Positions 38,201 to 50,200 of a stretch of DNA of 64,000 nucleotides are shown here, piece by piece (within the stretch, counting starts at the first letter, position 1; every line of letters begins with the position of its first letter). The notes under the pieces are model-generated. The model was not told the DNA's origin. It was given only the letters and a program-made list of their open reading frames with translations, and did no database searches. Source of the stretch: Actinernus sp. WN-2022 (lineage: Eukaryota; Cnidaria; Anthozoa; Actiniaria; Actinernidae); assembly GCA_030867875.1 (NCBI GenBank), contig JAOWCC010001634.1, positions 54,659,352 through 54,723,351 of the forward strand, read 5' to 3'. The position numbers and the translations under genes are program-made.

Positions 38201-41200
38201 GGATGGAATCATCCTCGAGAATGCTCAAGTGAAGACTTTCCAACGGACTTAAAACGCACGGTAATATGCTGAATGACATGGAGCAATAGAGCAGACGCGA
38301 ATGTGTAGAAATACGTGGGATTCCCAAGGACCCGTATTGCGAAGAAAACTGCAATCAAATTTTAATGGACGTAGCCGCTCTGATGGACGTGCAGATGAGT
38401 CCTTACGACATTTCAGTAAGTCACCGCCTACCACAACCAAGAAATCTTGATCACCCGCCGGCAATCATCCTCAAATTCACTAGCTAGAAGATCTACTCGC
38501 GATGCTTTCTATAATGCTCTTAGCACCTTGAAAGACAAGACTACAGAACACCTTCATGCCACTACAATCGTCCACAATAACATCTATGTAGCAGAGAACG
38601 TAACCAGAAGAAACAGAGAGTTATTCAAGGAATGCTTAGCCATTAAGAAAGAACTTAAGTTCAACTTCATTTGGACGTACTCTGGTAGGATCTACCTAAA
38701 AAAGGATAGCACTGCTCAGACAAAAGTTATCACTTCCCTCGAGGACTTTGCATCTTTGAAGAGCCGTTTGCATTAAATCTGAATCGGTTTAAACTGTCTA
38801 TTATTTTTATCCCCAAGCTAACTGGCTTTGCCTTGCCTTGGAATTTGAAAGTCATGCCTTCCGCAGTTCTATCACATCGCACACGATCTACACGTACACG
38901 ATCTACACGTACACTTATGGCTACGTGACAAGTGGGAACAGAGACTTCGATCAGATCGATGCATGCAGGTTATTGATTGTAGTTAATATTATATTATATT
39001 ATATGCTCTATGTATTTTAAGCTTATATATAGTCACGTACACTTTAGCTATATACTTCTAGTCGATTACATGTAATTGCCCAATCTGCAACAAATTTGTA
39101 AAAAAATATTGTCAAGTCATAGAATGCGAAAATTGTCTCCTTTGGATACATCGTAAATGCAGTGGTCTAACAACCAGAGCCTATAACTATTATACACAAA
39201 CAGATGACCTTTGGTTTTGTTTGACCTGTAGGTCTCACATTTACCCATTTAATTATATTGATAACTCTCAACTCATTGAATTGGCCTTTAACCCAAATTC
39301 AAATTGTGTTTTCTCCAAAAAAATATCAGAGTTAATTTTAAATCATGCTAATATTGATTTATTATCTTCTATTGGTCTTTTCCCTCAATTAAATGACTTT
39401 GATGTTGATATGCACGTACCCCAAAGAACAAATTTTGCCTATTACAGTGTACATGATTTTCATAATAATCTAGAAATTTCTAACCTGAAGAATAGCTTCT
39501 CCGTTATCCACTTAAACATCCGTAGCAAAGTATGATATTTCTATAATATTGTACAGATTTATACTATAATTTCTCTGTAATTGGTCTCTCTGAAATTAAA
39601 TTTTAAAAAGGGAAGGATATATCAGTGAACTTGTCTATACCAGGATATTCATTTATCTCCCAATCAAGTAATTCATCAGCTGGGGGTGTTGGTATGTACA
39701 TCAATAATCAGTTGAACTTCTCTGTTAGAGAAGATTTGGGAGTCTGAAAAAACGAGTTTGAGTCAATCTGGATTGAAGTAGATAATCCTAAAGGTAAAAA
39801 TATTTTATGTTCTATATTTTATAGACATCCAAGTACTCCAATTGATTTTTTTTTATCTGGCTTAAATTTTTTTTAGTAATGTTAGTAATGAACAGATATA
39901 CTGCTTAATTATAGGTGACTTTAATATAAACCTTATAAATCATGAAACCCACCCCTAACTGGGGAATATCTTAACACACTAAATTCTTATTTATTTATAC
40001 CATTAATAACTCATCCTACAATAATTACGCATCACTCTGCTACACTCATTGATAATATATATTTTAATTCCTTTGAACACTATACTATAAGTGGTACTGA
40101 ATATAATGATCGACCTTACAGATCATTTACCAAATTTTGTAATCAGGGATATTCCTTGACTTCAGCAAAGCATTTGACACTGTTAACCACCAAATTCTCA
40201 TGCAAAAACTCAATCAGTATGGCATAAGAGGGTTAGCTAATAAGTGGTTTTGCTCTTACTTATCTAACAGAAAGCAATGTGTGTCTATTGGCAATATTAC
40301 TTCAGCATATAAACAGGTAACTTGTGGAGTCCCACAGTTTCATTCCTTGGGCCATTACTATTTCTCTTGTACATAAATGATTTGCTGATGATTCTAATTT
40401 GTTTCTAGCTGACAAGAATATTTCTACTATAGAGCGCATTGCTAACCATGAGCTAATAAAAGTTAAAGATTGGCTTTAATGCAAATAAACTTCCTGAATA
40501 TCGATAAATAACATTACGTCATTTTTCATCCTCCTCAAAAAAAGGTCCCATCATCTATTAAATTATCTATAAATAATAATGAGCTGTCTCATAAACCCAG
40601 TATTAAGTATCTTGGTGTTCTGATCGATGCTAACTTGAATTGGAAATGTCATACTAACGAAGTCTCTGGAAAAGTTGCTAGGAATATATGATTTTTTATC
40701 GAAGTTAAGACATTTTGTTCCTCTCAATGTCTTAATTATGTTATATTACACATTAATATATCCATTTCTTACTTACGGTATTGTGGCTTGGGGTAATACT
40801 TATCATACCACCCTTAAGAAAGTAATAGTGATACAAAAAAATAATTGTATATATCATGACTTTATCTAATTTTGATGCCCATACAAATCCTCTATTTAAG
40901 AAATTAAACATATTAAGATTTCCTGATTTAATCTATTTGCATACTGCCTTATTGATGTATAAGTTTAATAACAATAGTCTTCCAACTGCCTTCACTAATT
41001 TCTTAGTACCTATCAAGAAAGTTCATAACTATAACACTAGATTGGCCTCCAAGTCCTCATATTATATTCCAAATATCCACACTAATTATGGCAAATTTAG
41101 TCTGCGCTAATGTGGAATTCTGCGCTAATTTATGGAATTCTCTTCCTGAAAAGATCAAAATGAATACCTCTATTAAATGCTTTAAATATTCTCTTAGTCG

Positions 41201-44200
41201 CAAACTTTTAGAAAATTACTAGTCTCCCTACCTTGATTATCTTTATTATTATTACTTTTACTTTATAATAATTAGTTTTTTTTCTTCCGGATACCTTCTT
41301 ATGGCAGCACTTTAATAGTGCTTCTATATGATTATCTATATTTATTTATATTTACATATATTACATCATAGAATACCAATTTGTGTGTGTTTTGCCTTCT
41401 TCCGCTTTTCTTTTTCTTTTTCGACCATAATAAAAATGTTTTTAATCACGTGTCTTAGGGTATCTGGCTCGTTTAGGTTTTCTAAAGCTATTTCAGGTAC
41501 CCTAGCACTCTCTCTTCTCGATAATCTTTATTTATGTTTTATATTGTAAAAATGAGTGTAAATAAATATATTTGTTGTTGTCGTTGTTCTTTATTGAATA
41601 TATCAGACTTGAAAAGATGAGGAAAACGTTCTTGAGACTTGGGCCTCAAATATGGAATTCTTTGACTCCATCTATACGTTATCTTATCAAACTTACTTTT
41701 AAGACAGAATCATGAAACACAGATTCTAAAATTTTATTAAAAGCTTTAGCCTATTTGCGGAAGGAAGTCTCTTTGTAATTGATATTAGCTTCTTGTAATT
41801 GAAATACATTATTGTCTATTTTACAACAACCGCCAAATTTCTCGCAATCTGATTGGCTTATTTTCATATATTTGGACAGACAACAAAAGCTGACGTCATT
41901 TGTCAAGGAGTGTGCGTGGGGCTTTCGTTTGAAGCTAAAAGTGTTTTGTTGTAAAATTGACTATTTAGTTTGTTGTTGTAAAAAACAAGACGTCTCGTGG
42001 ATCCACAGCTATTTTGACCATGTTATGACGAAAATCATTGTCAATATTAGGACAGACACATAAAAAACTAACTTCAATTTGTTAATTGGTGTCCTTGCTC
42101 ACGGTTAGCTCAGAGGTTAAGCTCCAGTCCCTCCCGGTTAGCTCAGAGGTTAATAAATCTGATATGCTGGAGGTTCAAACTCCTTGCCAGACCAACACCC
42201 AGGCTCTTAAAATAACTGAGTAAAAGGTGCTGCCTTTGTGAAACAATCTCGTTCTGGAACTGCAGATGGTTAGACTCTTCGCGTCTTCTCGAATAAGGAC
42301 GTAAAGTCGTAGGTCCTACGTCGACCTCAAGCTTATCAGTCTCACCAGACTCAGTGTCACGAGTTACCGACGTTAAATAAGGTTGCTTTATTATATGACT
42401 GTTTATTGAGTGGGAAAGATGACTTTGAATGCTGCAATTTCATTGGTTGCACAGCCGGAAAGATTTGTTCATCTTGCCCGCTCAGGATGTTACGAAAGCC
42501 TCGTCTTGTTCCATAAATACGCAAGAAAAAAACTTGGCCAAATATCCCCTCATCTTGGCCTCACGCTTAGTCAATAACCTTTATCTTACCTTTAGCCAGC
42601 GGATTTGGTAGAGTGACGTTTGGTACCGCAATACGTCAAAGTTACGGCTACCACATTCCATAGAGTATATATTTCGAAAGGGCGGGAAAGAAATACCGCA
42701 AGACAGTACATGTAGCTGCACCATAAACGTACCGTAACTTTGTTGAACCAAAACTATGCATTGTGATTGGATAAGATGGACAAACACAATGGAGAATACA
42801 TTTCAATGTCAATGTAACCGTGCCATAGGTCTGTAACTTCCCACTCATACGAAATCCGCTCTGACATTGAAATGGCTTCTCATTGGCTCCTCTGTTTTGG
42901 TTAAGTCAAGTTGCCCAGTTAATGGTACGGTAATATTGTACGGTCCGGTTACGGTATGTCTTGCCATAGTGATACTTCTTTCAGTCTAGCGCCTCGCAAT
43001 TCTTTACGTGTCATGTGTGCTCTGATTGTTAGGACATTAATGGGAGCTATTAAACTGAACCTTGGTGGTGCCCCTGAAGGTCCGGCAGGAACAGGCAAAA
43101 CAGAGACCTGCAAGGACCTGGCCAAGGCTGTCGCCAAACAGGTATGCTGTATTGTGAGAACGTTTCAGTTTGTTTTATTTTGTTTGACTAGGGTATTTAT
43201 ACAATTTCTTGCCTCAATTTAGTGTGTCGTGTTTAACTGCTCAGATGGTCTCGATTTCAAAGCTATGGGCAAGTTCTTCAAGGGCCTTGCACAAGCAGGT
43301 TGTTGGGCGTGTTTCGACGAGTTCAACAGGATAGAGTTAGAGGTGAGTTTAGTCGGTGAACGGGAACTCGCGATCGTCACTGACGAACATGATGCGGTCA
43401 TGACCTTTGATTGTGAACATGTTTTGTGCAGGTGTTGTCTGTAGTAGCACAGCAAATCCACACAATCCAGAAAGCAATCGCCGAGCACAAGAAAAGGTTC
43501 ATCTTTGAAGGCACAGAGCTAGTGCTCAACCCGACTTGCACAATGTTTATCACCATGAACCCAGGCTATGCCGGTAGACAGGAACTCCCCGATAACCTCA
43601 AGGTGAGAATAATTCAATGCTTTTACTCACGATGTGGTGCTTTTAGTGTTGGTTTCGTTGATTTGTTTGTCATTTCTACTGCTGCAGGTGTTGTTTCGTA
43701 CTGTCGCCATGATGGTGCCAGACTACGCGTTGATTAGCGAAATCTCTCTTTACTCCATGGGCTTTATCAATGCAAGAAGGTATTAACTGTGTTATGATTG
43801 TTGTATGGCATTACTAGTTATCTGGGTTTTCCACGATCTTAATGTTAAAGGATTTTCGTACGTCACCTCAAACAACTGAGTTGTACATTATCCTTTAGAA
43901 AAAACTCTCTGAAAACTGAACTGATGAATCAGCGCCAGTGAACCATACTGGCTGCTCTTGAATAAAAGATAATAATTGTGTGTTTTTATAGTCTGGCACA
44001 GAAAATCGTGGCCACATACCAGTTATGTTCGGAGCAGCTCTCCTCCCAGTCTCACTATGACTATGGCATGAGGGCCGTCAAGTCTGTTTTGACCGCTGCA
44101 GGTAACCTTAAACTTCGATACCCTGATGACGACGAGGCGGAGCTCATGCTAAGAGCTGTTATGGAAGTTAACCTTGCTAAGTTCTTGTCGCACGTAAGTG

Positions 44201-47200
44201 TTTAACGAAACTTGCATGAATGCAATGTTGTGATCCATTTTTAATTAAAGTGCCAATGAAGTGAAAAAACCGACCCCATTTTTATTTTAGTGTTTTCAAT
44301 TTTAGTCTACTCTTAGTCATTCTGTGCAATTCATATCAATCAAGAGAGCGCGAACATTGTATAGTGAGGCATAATCACGTGATAATCACGTGCGTGACGT
44401 CAATGGGGTTATTATAATAATAATGTCTTTAATATAGTGGTAAATATACATACCAATATTTTAGTGTATTCAATTTTAGTCTACTCTTAGTCATTCTGTG
44501 CAATTCATATCAATCAAGAGAGCGCGAACATTGTATAGTGAGGCATAATCACGTGATAATCACCTGCGTGACGTCTGTGCAATTCATATCAATGAAGAGA
44601 GCGCGAACATTATATAGTGAGGCATAATCACGTGATAATCACGTGCGTGACGTCTGTGCAATTCATATCAATGAAGAGAGCGCGAACATTGTATAGTGAG
44701 GCATAATCACGTGATAATCACGTGCGTGACGTCTGTGCAATTCATATCAATCAAGAGAGCGCGAACATTGTATAGTGAGGCATAATCACGTGATAATCAC
44801 GTGCGTGACGTCTGTGCAATTCATATCAATGAAGAGAGCGCGAACATTGTATAGTGAGGCATAATCACGTGATAATCACGTGCGTGACGTCTGTGCAATT
44901 CATATCAATCAAGAGAGCGCGAACATTGTATAGTGAGGCATAATCACGAGATAATCACGTGCGTGACGTCTGTGCAATTCATATCAATCAAGAGCGCGCG
45001 AACATTGTATAGTGAGGCATAATCACGTGATAATCACGTGCGTGACGTCTGTGCAATTCATATCAATGAAGAGAGCGCGAACATTGTATAGTGAGGCATA
45101 ATCACGTGATAATCACGTGCGTGACGTCAATGGGGTTAGTATAATAATAATGGCTTTAACCCTTTCGCACCCGGACGTGTTTGGGCTCAATGGGTGAAAT
45201 GCAGAGTGCTAACTCAACCCTCCCCCCTCAGTTCCAGTTTGGCTAGCCCGGGCTAGTTAAATACTGCTGACTTTTTAAACCAAGGGCTCAAACTTTCCCC
45301 ATGATGCCATTCGGCAGAATTCTACAGACTCGGCGACGGTGAGTATGGTTTCTTCTGTAGGTTTTCCAATGACATGTGCTCTAATTTTGGACAAATAAGC
45401 CACTGTAAGAGAGCTAGAGGACATCATTAAGTCTGATAACGGCTGAAAAGTACTTGGTTTGCTTTTAGTAGGCCTTGTGAGGGGTTTCATAGGGTTTTTC
45501 TTTTGTGTTTCTGCTTTGAGACACATGAAATTATTCTTCACTGAAACCCTTGAAATTCTGCAGTTGGTTGTCTTTTTCCCCTGCTCAACCTATTAGGGTG
45601 TGTTTTTGTCACTTTGAAGCAACGGCTCGAGTCGAAATCACCGCTCTTGGTTGTAGGGGTAAAAGACTTATAAAAAAAACCTACAGGAGTCCCAGAGGGG
45701 GGGTCCCCTTGTGATTTTTTGTTGATTACCCAGCATGCAATTGGAGGTGGGAGCAGGAAAAACATGGTGGAGAGAAGTGCAGCATTAAGAATAGCACGCT
45801 TCACAGTCGCAATGTGTGTTTTGTGCAAACAAACCTGGTGGTTCGAAAGATTAAAGAAGGTACTGTAACGACTGAGTGCTGATTTTGTGTTTGCTTTTGA
45901 TTTCAAGGGCGAATGGGAAGGATTTTGGAGGGCAATTTTCAGCTGCTCAAAATTGGTGAAAATCGGAGAAACGAAAAACGATCTCCAAAACAAATGAGTT
46001 TTTCTCCAAAGTGGGAGAGTCAAGCGATCCCAGTTATAGCTGTGGCTTTGAAGTCATTCATCCCTTGAAATAATATCGCAACATCGTATTTCCAGCGTGT
46101 CTAGGTTTGATGCAATAATTTTCTCCAGGTACATGCTTGATATTGGCCGGTTACGGCCGGTTCGGGTGCGAAAGGGTTAACAAAAGAAGTGAAAATTATA
46201 ACTTTCTGTTCTTTTCATTCAGACTCGGCGTTAATTGGATACTCACCAAGTAATCAATTATTTGGCCAAATTTTGTGATGTATTTGTTTTCTAGACAGGA
46301 GCTATGAGCAAAAATGTACTTCCCTAGTCTTCTCTTATTGGACACTAATTCAGAAGCAACAGTAAGGTCAGAGGGGGTGGTTCAAAGTTCAAGTTAATTG
46401 AAAAGATTTGTATTAAGCACAACATATGCATCTTCTGGTTGCTGTGACTTCATTTTTGGGAGACATGTTGCTAATGCCTCCAATCATGTGATCTGCCACA
46501 CCCTTTCTTGTCCATAATTGGGATATTGCTTTCCAACCATAGATAACCTGTAAAACATTCTCCTGTCCAAAATATCAGGTCATTTCACATGCAATTGACA
46601 TTATTCAAGTGCAATGGATGTTAACATCCTGCAAAATAAGTTTGAATGCAAACAGAAGAGGTCACATGACATGGGTAGGGTGGTGATTAACCCTTTCGCA
46701 CCCGGACGTGTTTGGGCTCAATGGGTGAAATGCAGAGTGCTAACTCAACCCTCCCCCCTCAGTTCCAGTTTGGCTAGCCCGGGCTAGTTAAATACTGCTG
46801 ACTTTTTAAACCAAGGGCGCAAACTTTCCCCATGATGCCATTCGGCAGAATTCTACAGACTCGGCGACGGTGAGTATGGTTTCTTCTGTAGGTTTTCCAA
46901 TGACATGTGCTCTAATTTTGGACAAATAAGCCACTGTAAGAGAGCTAGAGGACATCATTAAGTCTGATGACGGCTGAAAAGTACTTGGTTTGCTTTTAGT
47001 AGGCCTTGTGAGGGGTTTCATAGGGTTTTTCTTTTGTGTTTCTGCTTTGAGACACATGAAATTATTCTTCACTGAAACCCTTGAAATTCTGCAGTTGGTT
47101 GTCTTTTTCCCCTGCTCAACCTATTAGGGTGTGTTTTTGTCACTTTGAAGCAACGGCTCGAGTCGAAATCACCGCTCTTGGTTGTAGGGGTAAAAGACTT

Positions 47201-50200
47201 ATAAAAAAAACCTACAGGAGTCCCAGAGGGGGGGTCCCCTTGTGATTTTTTGTTGATTACCCAGCATGCAATTGGAGGTGGGAGCAGGAAAAACATGGTG
47301 GAGAGAAGTGCAGCATTAAGAATAGCACGCTTCACAGTCGCAATGTGTGTTTTGTGCAAACAAACCTGGTGGTTCGAAAGATTAAAGAAGGTACTGTAAC
47401 GACTGAGTGCTGATTTTGTGTTTGCTTTTGATTTCAAGGGCGAATGGGAAGGATTTTGGAGGGCAATTTTCAGCTGCTCAAAATTGGTGAAAATCGGAGA
47501 AACGAAAAACGATCTCCAAAACAAATGAGTTTTTCTCCAAAGTGGGAGAGTCAAGCGATCCCAGTTATAGCTGTGGCTTTGAAGTCATTCATCCCTTGAA
47601 ATAATATCGCAACATCGTATTTCCAGCGTGTCTAGGTTTGATGCAATAATTTTCTCCAGGTACATGCTTGATATTGGCCGGTTACGGCCGGTTCGGGTGC
47701 GAAAGGGTTAATATAGTGGTAAATATACATACCAATATTTACAAGAATAATAATTACGTTTATGCTATACCTATTTACTAATTATATTATAGAAATATAC
47801 AGATTACTATTTATAGAGCTAAATGATACTTAAAATACAATCGATTAATAAAACTGGCTTTGAAACACTTGGTGTTTAATCTAGGTAACTTGCTGGTGGG
47901 TAGGCTTCCTGCTTCCTTTTCTGTAGATGGACCTGTCTGTTCTTCCTAATAAGTAATATATATATATCTTTAAAATTTGGCACCTTTAACTTAGATTTTG
48001 TATATATATCGTATGGTATTAGTATGGTATTATGGTATTATGTATTAACAATATTACTATATATGTAAATAGTTGAAACTAGAGGTATCTTAGCTTCCAT
48101 TCGTGTTATAATGTCATGCCCCAGCTTTATTGTCCTACTATAAATTTTATATTTTGTTACTATTAATTTGTCGAGCGTTTATATCATGAGCCCCTGGCTC
48201 GGGAGATTGGGCAACCACTTCCTGCGTTACCGACGGTAAATAAATTATTATTATTATTATTATATATACATGTGCACATTAAGTATACAAAGAGAAGAAA
48301 CCCATCCCTAATATTAACAATCAGAATAAATGTGAAAGAGAAAAAATATGCCCTGAGCGGGATTCGAACCCACGGCCTCCGTATACTGGTCCAATGTGTT
48401 AACCACTACACCATCAGCACGACGACGCTGGCAACGCAGCCGATTTTCTGGTTTTTGTGATACCGTGAGTTTTCCCGGGATGGGTTTCTTCTCTCTGTAT
48501 ACTTAATGTAATTTAAAATAAGCTCGTATCCATTCGGATCCTTCTGGCTAAGCGATTCCTAGGTTGGACGTATGTGCCTGTGAATCAATAATGATCTTTA
48601 GTTTGAAAGCTTAATTCGGAAGTTATGGGCTTTCCCGTCCCGAACCCGAAAGAGAAAAGCCCGGGAAAACTCACGGTACCACAAAAACCAGAAAGTCGGC
48701 TGCGTTACCAGCGTGGTCGTCCTGATGGTGTAGTGGTTAACACATCGGACTAGTGTACCGAGGCCGTGGGTTCGAATTCCACAATATGAGTGGCGATGTT
48801 GTATCGGATATACAATGGTGAGTCATACCCGATACAACATCGCCACTCATATTGTAAAGTACTTATGATGTGCACCACATAACATTTTAAGCTTTGATTT
48901 CTCCCACCTTGCTATCGATGTGGGATGAATTAGTTTCTCACAAAAACATGTCCCACATCGAAGAGACAGTGCAGAAAAACAGGTCCCACATGGAAGAGAT
49001 GGTGTGTACGTAATAAGAGATCAGATGTACTTTGTCATTTCACCCTGTCCGGGATAAGGGAAGTCAGTGATCGGTCGTGAGACCTCCTCATACTAACGCT
49101 AGCCTGGCTTATAGTTAGTATTCTGTATCATTGATACAGAATACTAATAGGCTGCCTAGAATTTTGTGTGGGGTTTACAGTGTATCCACGTGACCCGAAT
49201 GCTGGGTCTGGATTGGCTAGTACCCTTATGCATTTTTAATGAATATTATAAATATATTTATATACACACTGAAACAAAAACACTCTGCAAAAGACATATA
49301 TCATATATTTCCTTTATATATATATATATATATATCCTTTATATTTCCTTCTCAAACTCATTAATAATTCATGACATAATCAGCCAACCAGGATCTTGTA
49401 TTAGGTCAAGTGGATGACTTTGGAAACCCAATGAAACACCAGTTGAAAATCACTAGTGTTTGAGAACTGATTTGAAACACATGTGATAAAACTGTTCTTA
49501 ATCTGCATATTCATAAACCAGTCAAACAAACTCCAACATGAATCAATACTTTTAATCGTAAATTATTTCAACAAATATGGCCATGAGTTACATTTCATTT
49601 AGCTATGTCATTGACAAGATTCCATTGTGTTTCGGTAACTTAAACATTTCAGATTAACTATTTCAAATTAAAGTTTACCGTACAATTGTTAAAGTCACCG
49701 AAACAAAATGGCATCTTGTCCATGTTACCAGCAACTTGCTGTTCCACCTTCCTTTCATTACTTGGCACTACGCTAGTGGACACAGTGGCTGTTGCAGTTT
49801 CGTATTTAGGGCCTAATATTGCTGCTACATTCGACTCGACCTTTTCACTAGCTTTTTCGTATTTCATCAAAACATCTGATCTGTGCCCAGTTCTGTCGCG
49901 TATTAACTTAACGTATTAAATTATCTACGCCCGCATTAAACAAACTAAACGCACAAGCTACGCGCAAACAGTAGTATGGGCAGTTCTCGGCTTAATGCCA
50001 GCAGCCTTGCACATGTCTGGCAACATACGATTGAGGCTATTAATAACAACTTGCATTTTATCAAAAGCGAACGTTTTCGAGTTAGGCTTAAAATTAACAG
50101 CGCTAACTTTTCTACCGTGACTCTGCACCAGGCCTATATATAGGCGGTAATACTCTACTAAACAAGGCTCGTGAATTTCACCTACAGAGTGGCATATATG

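Noticed and set aside
48352..48424. Functional tRNA-Thr gene
   Set aside because: The anticodon stem pairs poorly, U33 is missing in this copy, and it lies within an inverted-repeat element; more likely a tRNA-derived repeat.
49166..49417. 83-codon frame
   Set aside because: Low-complexity IYIYIY stretch from TA repeats, no conserved motif.
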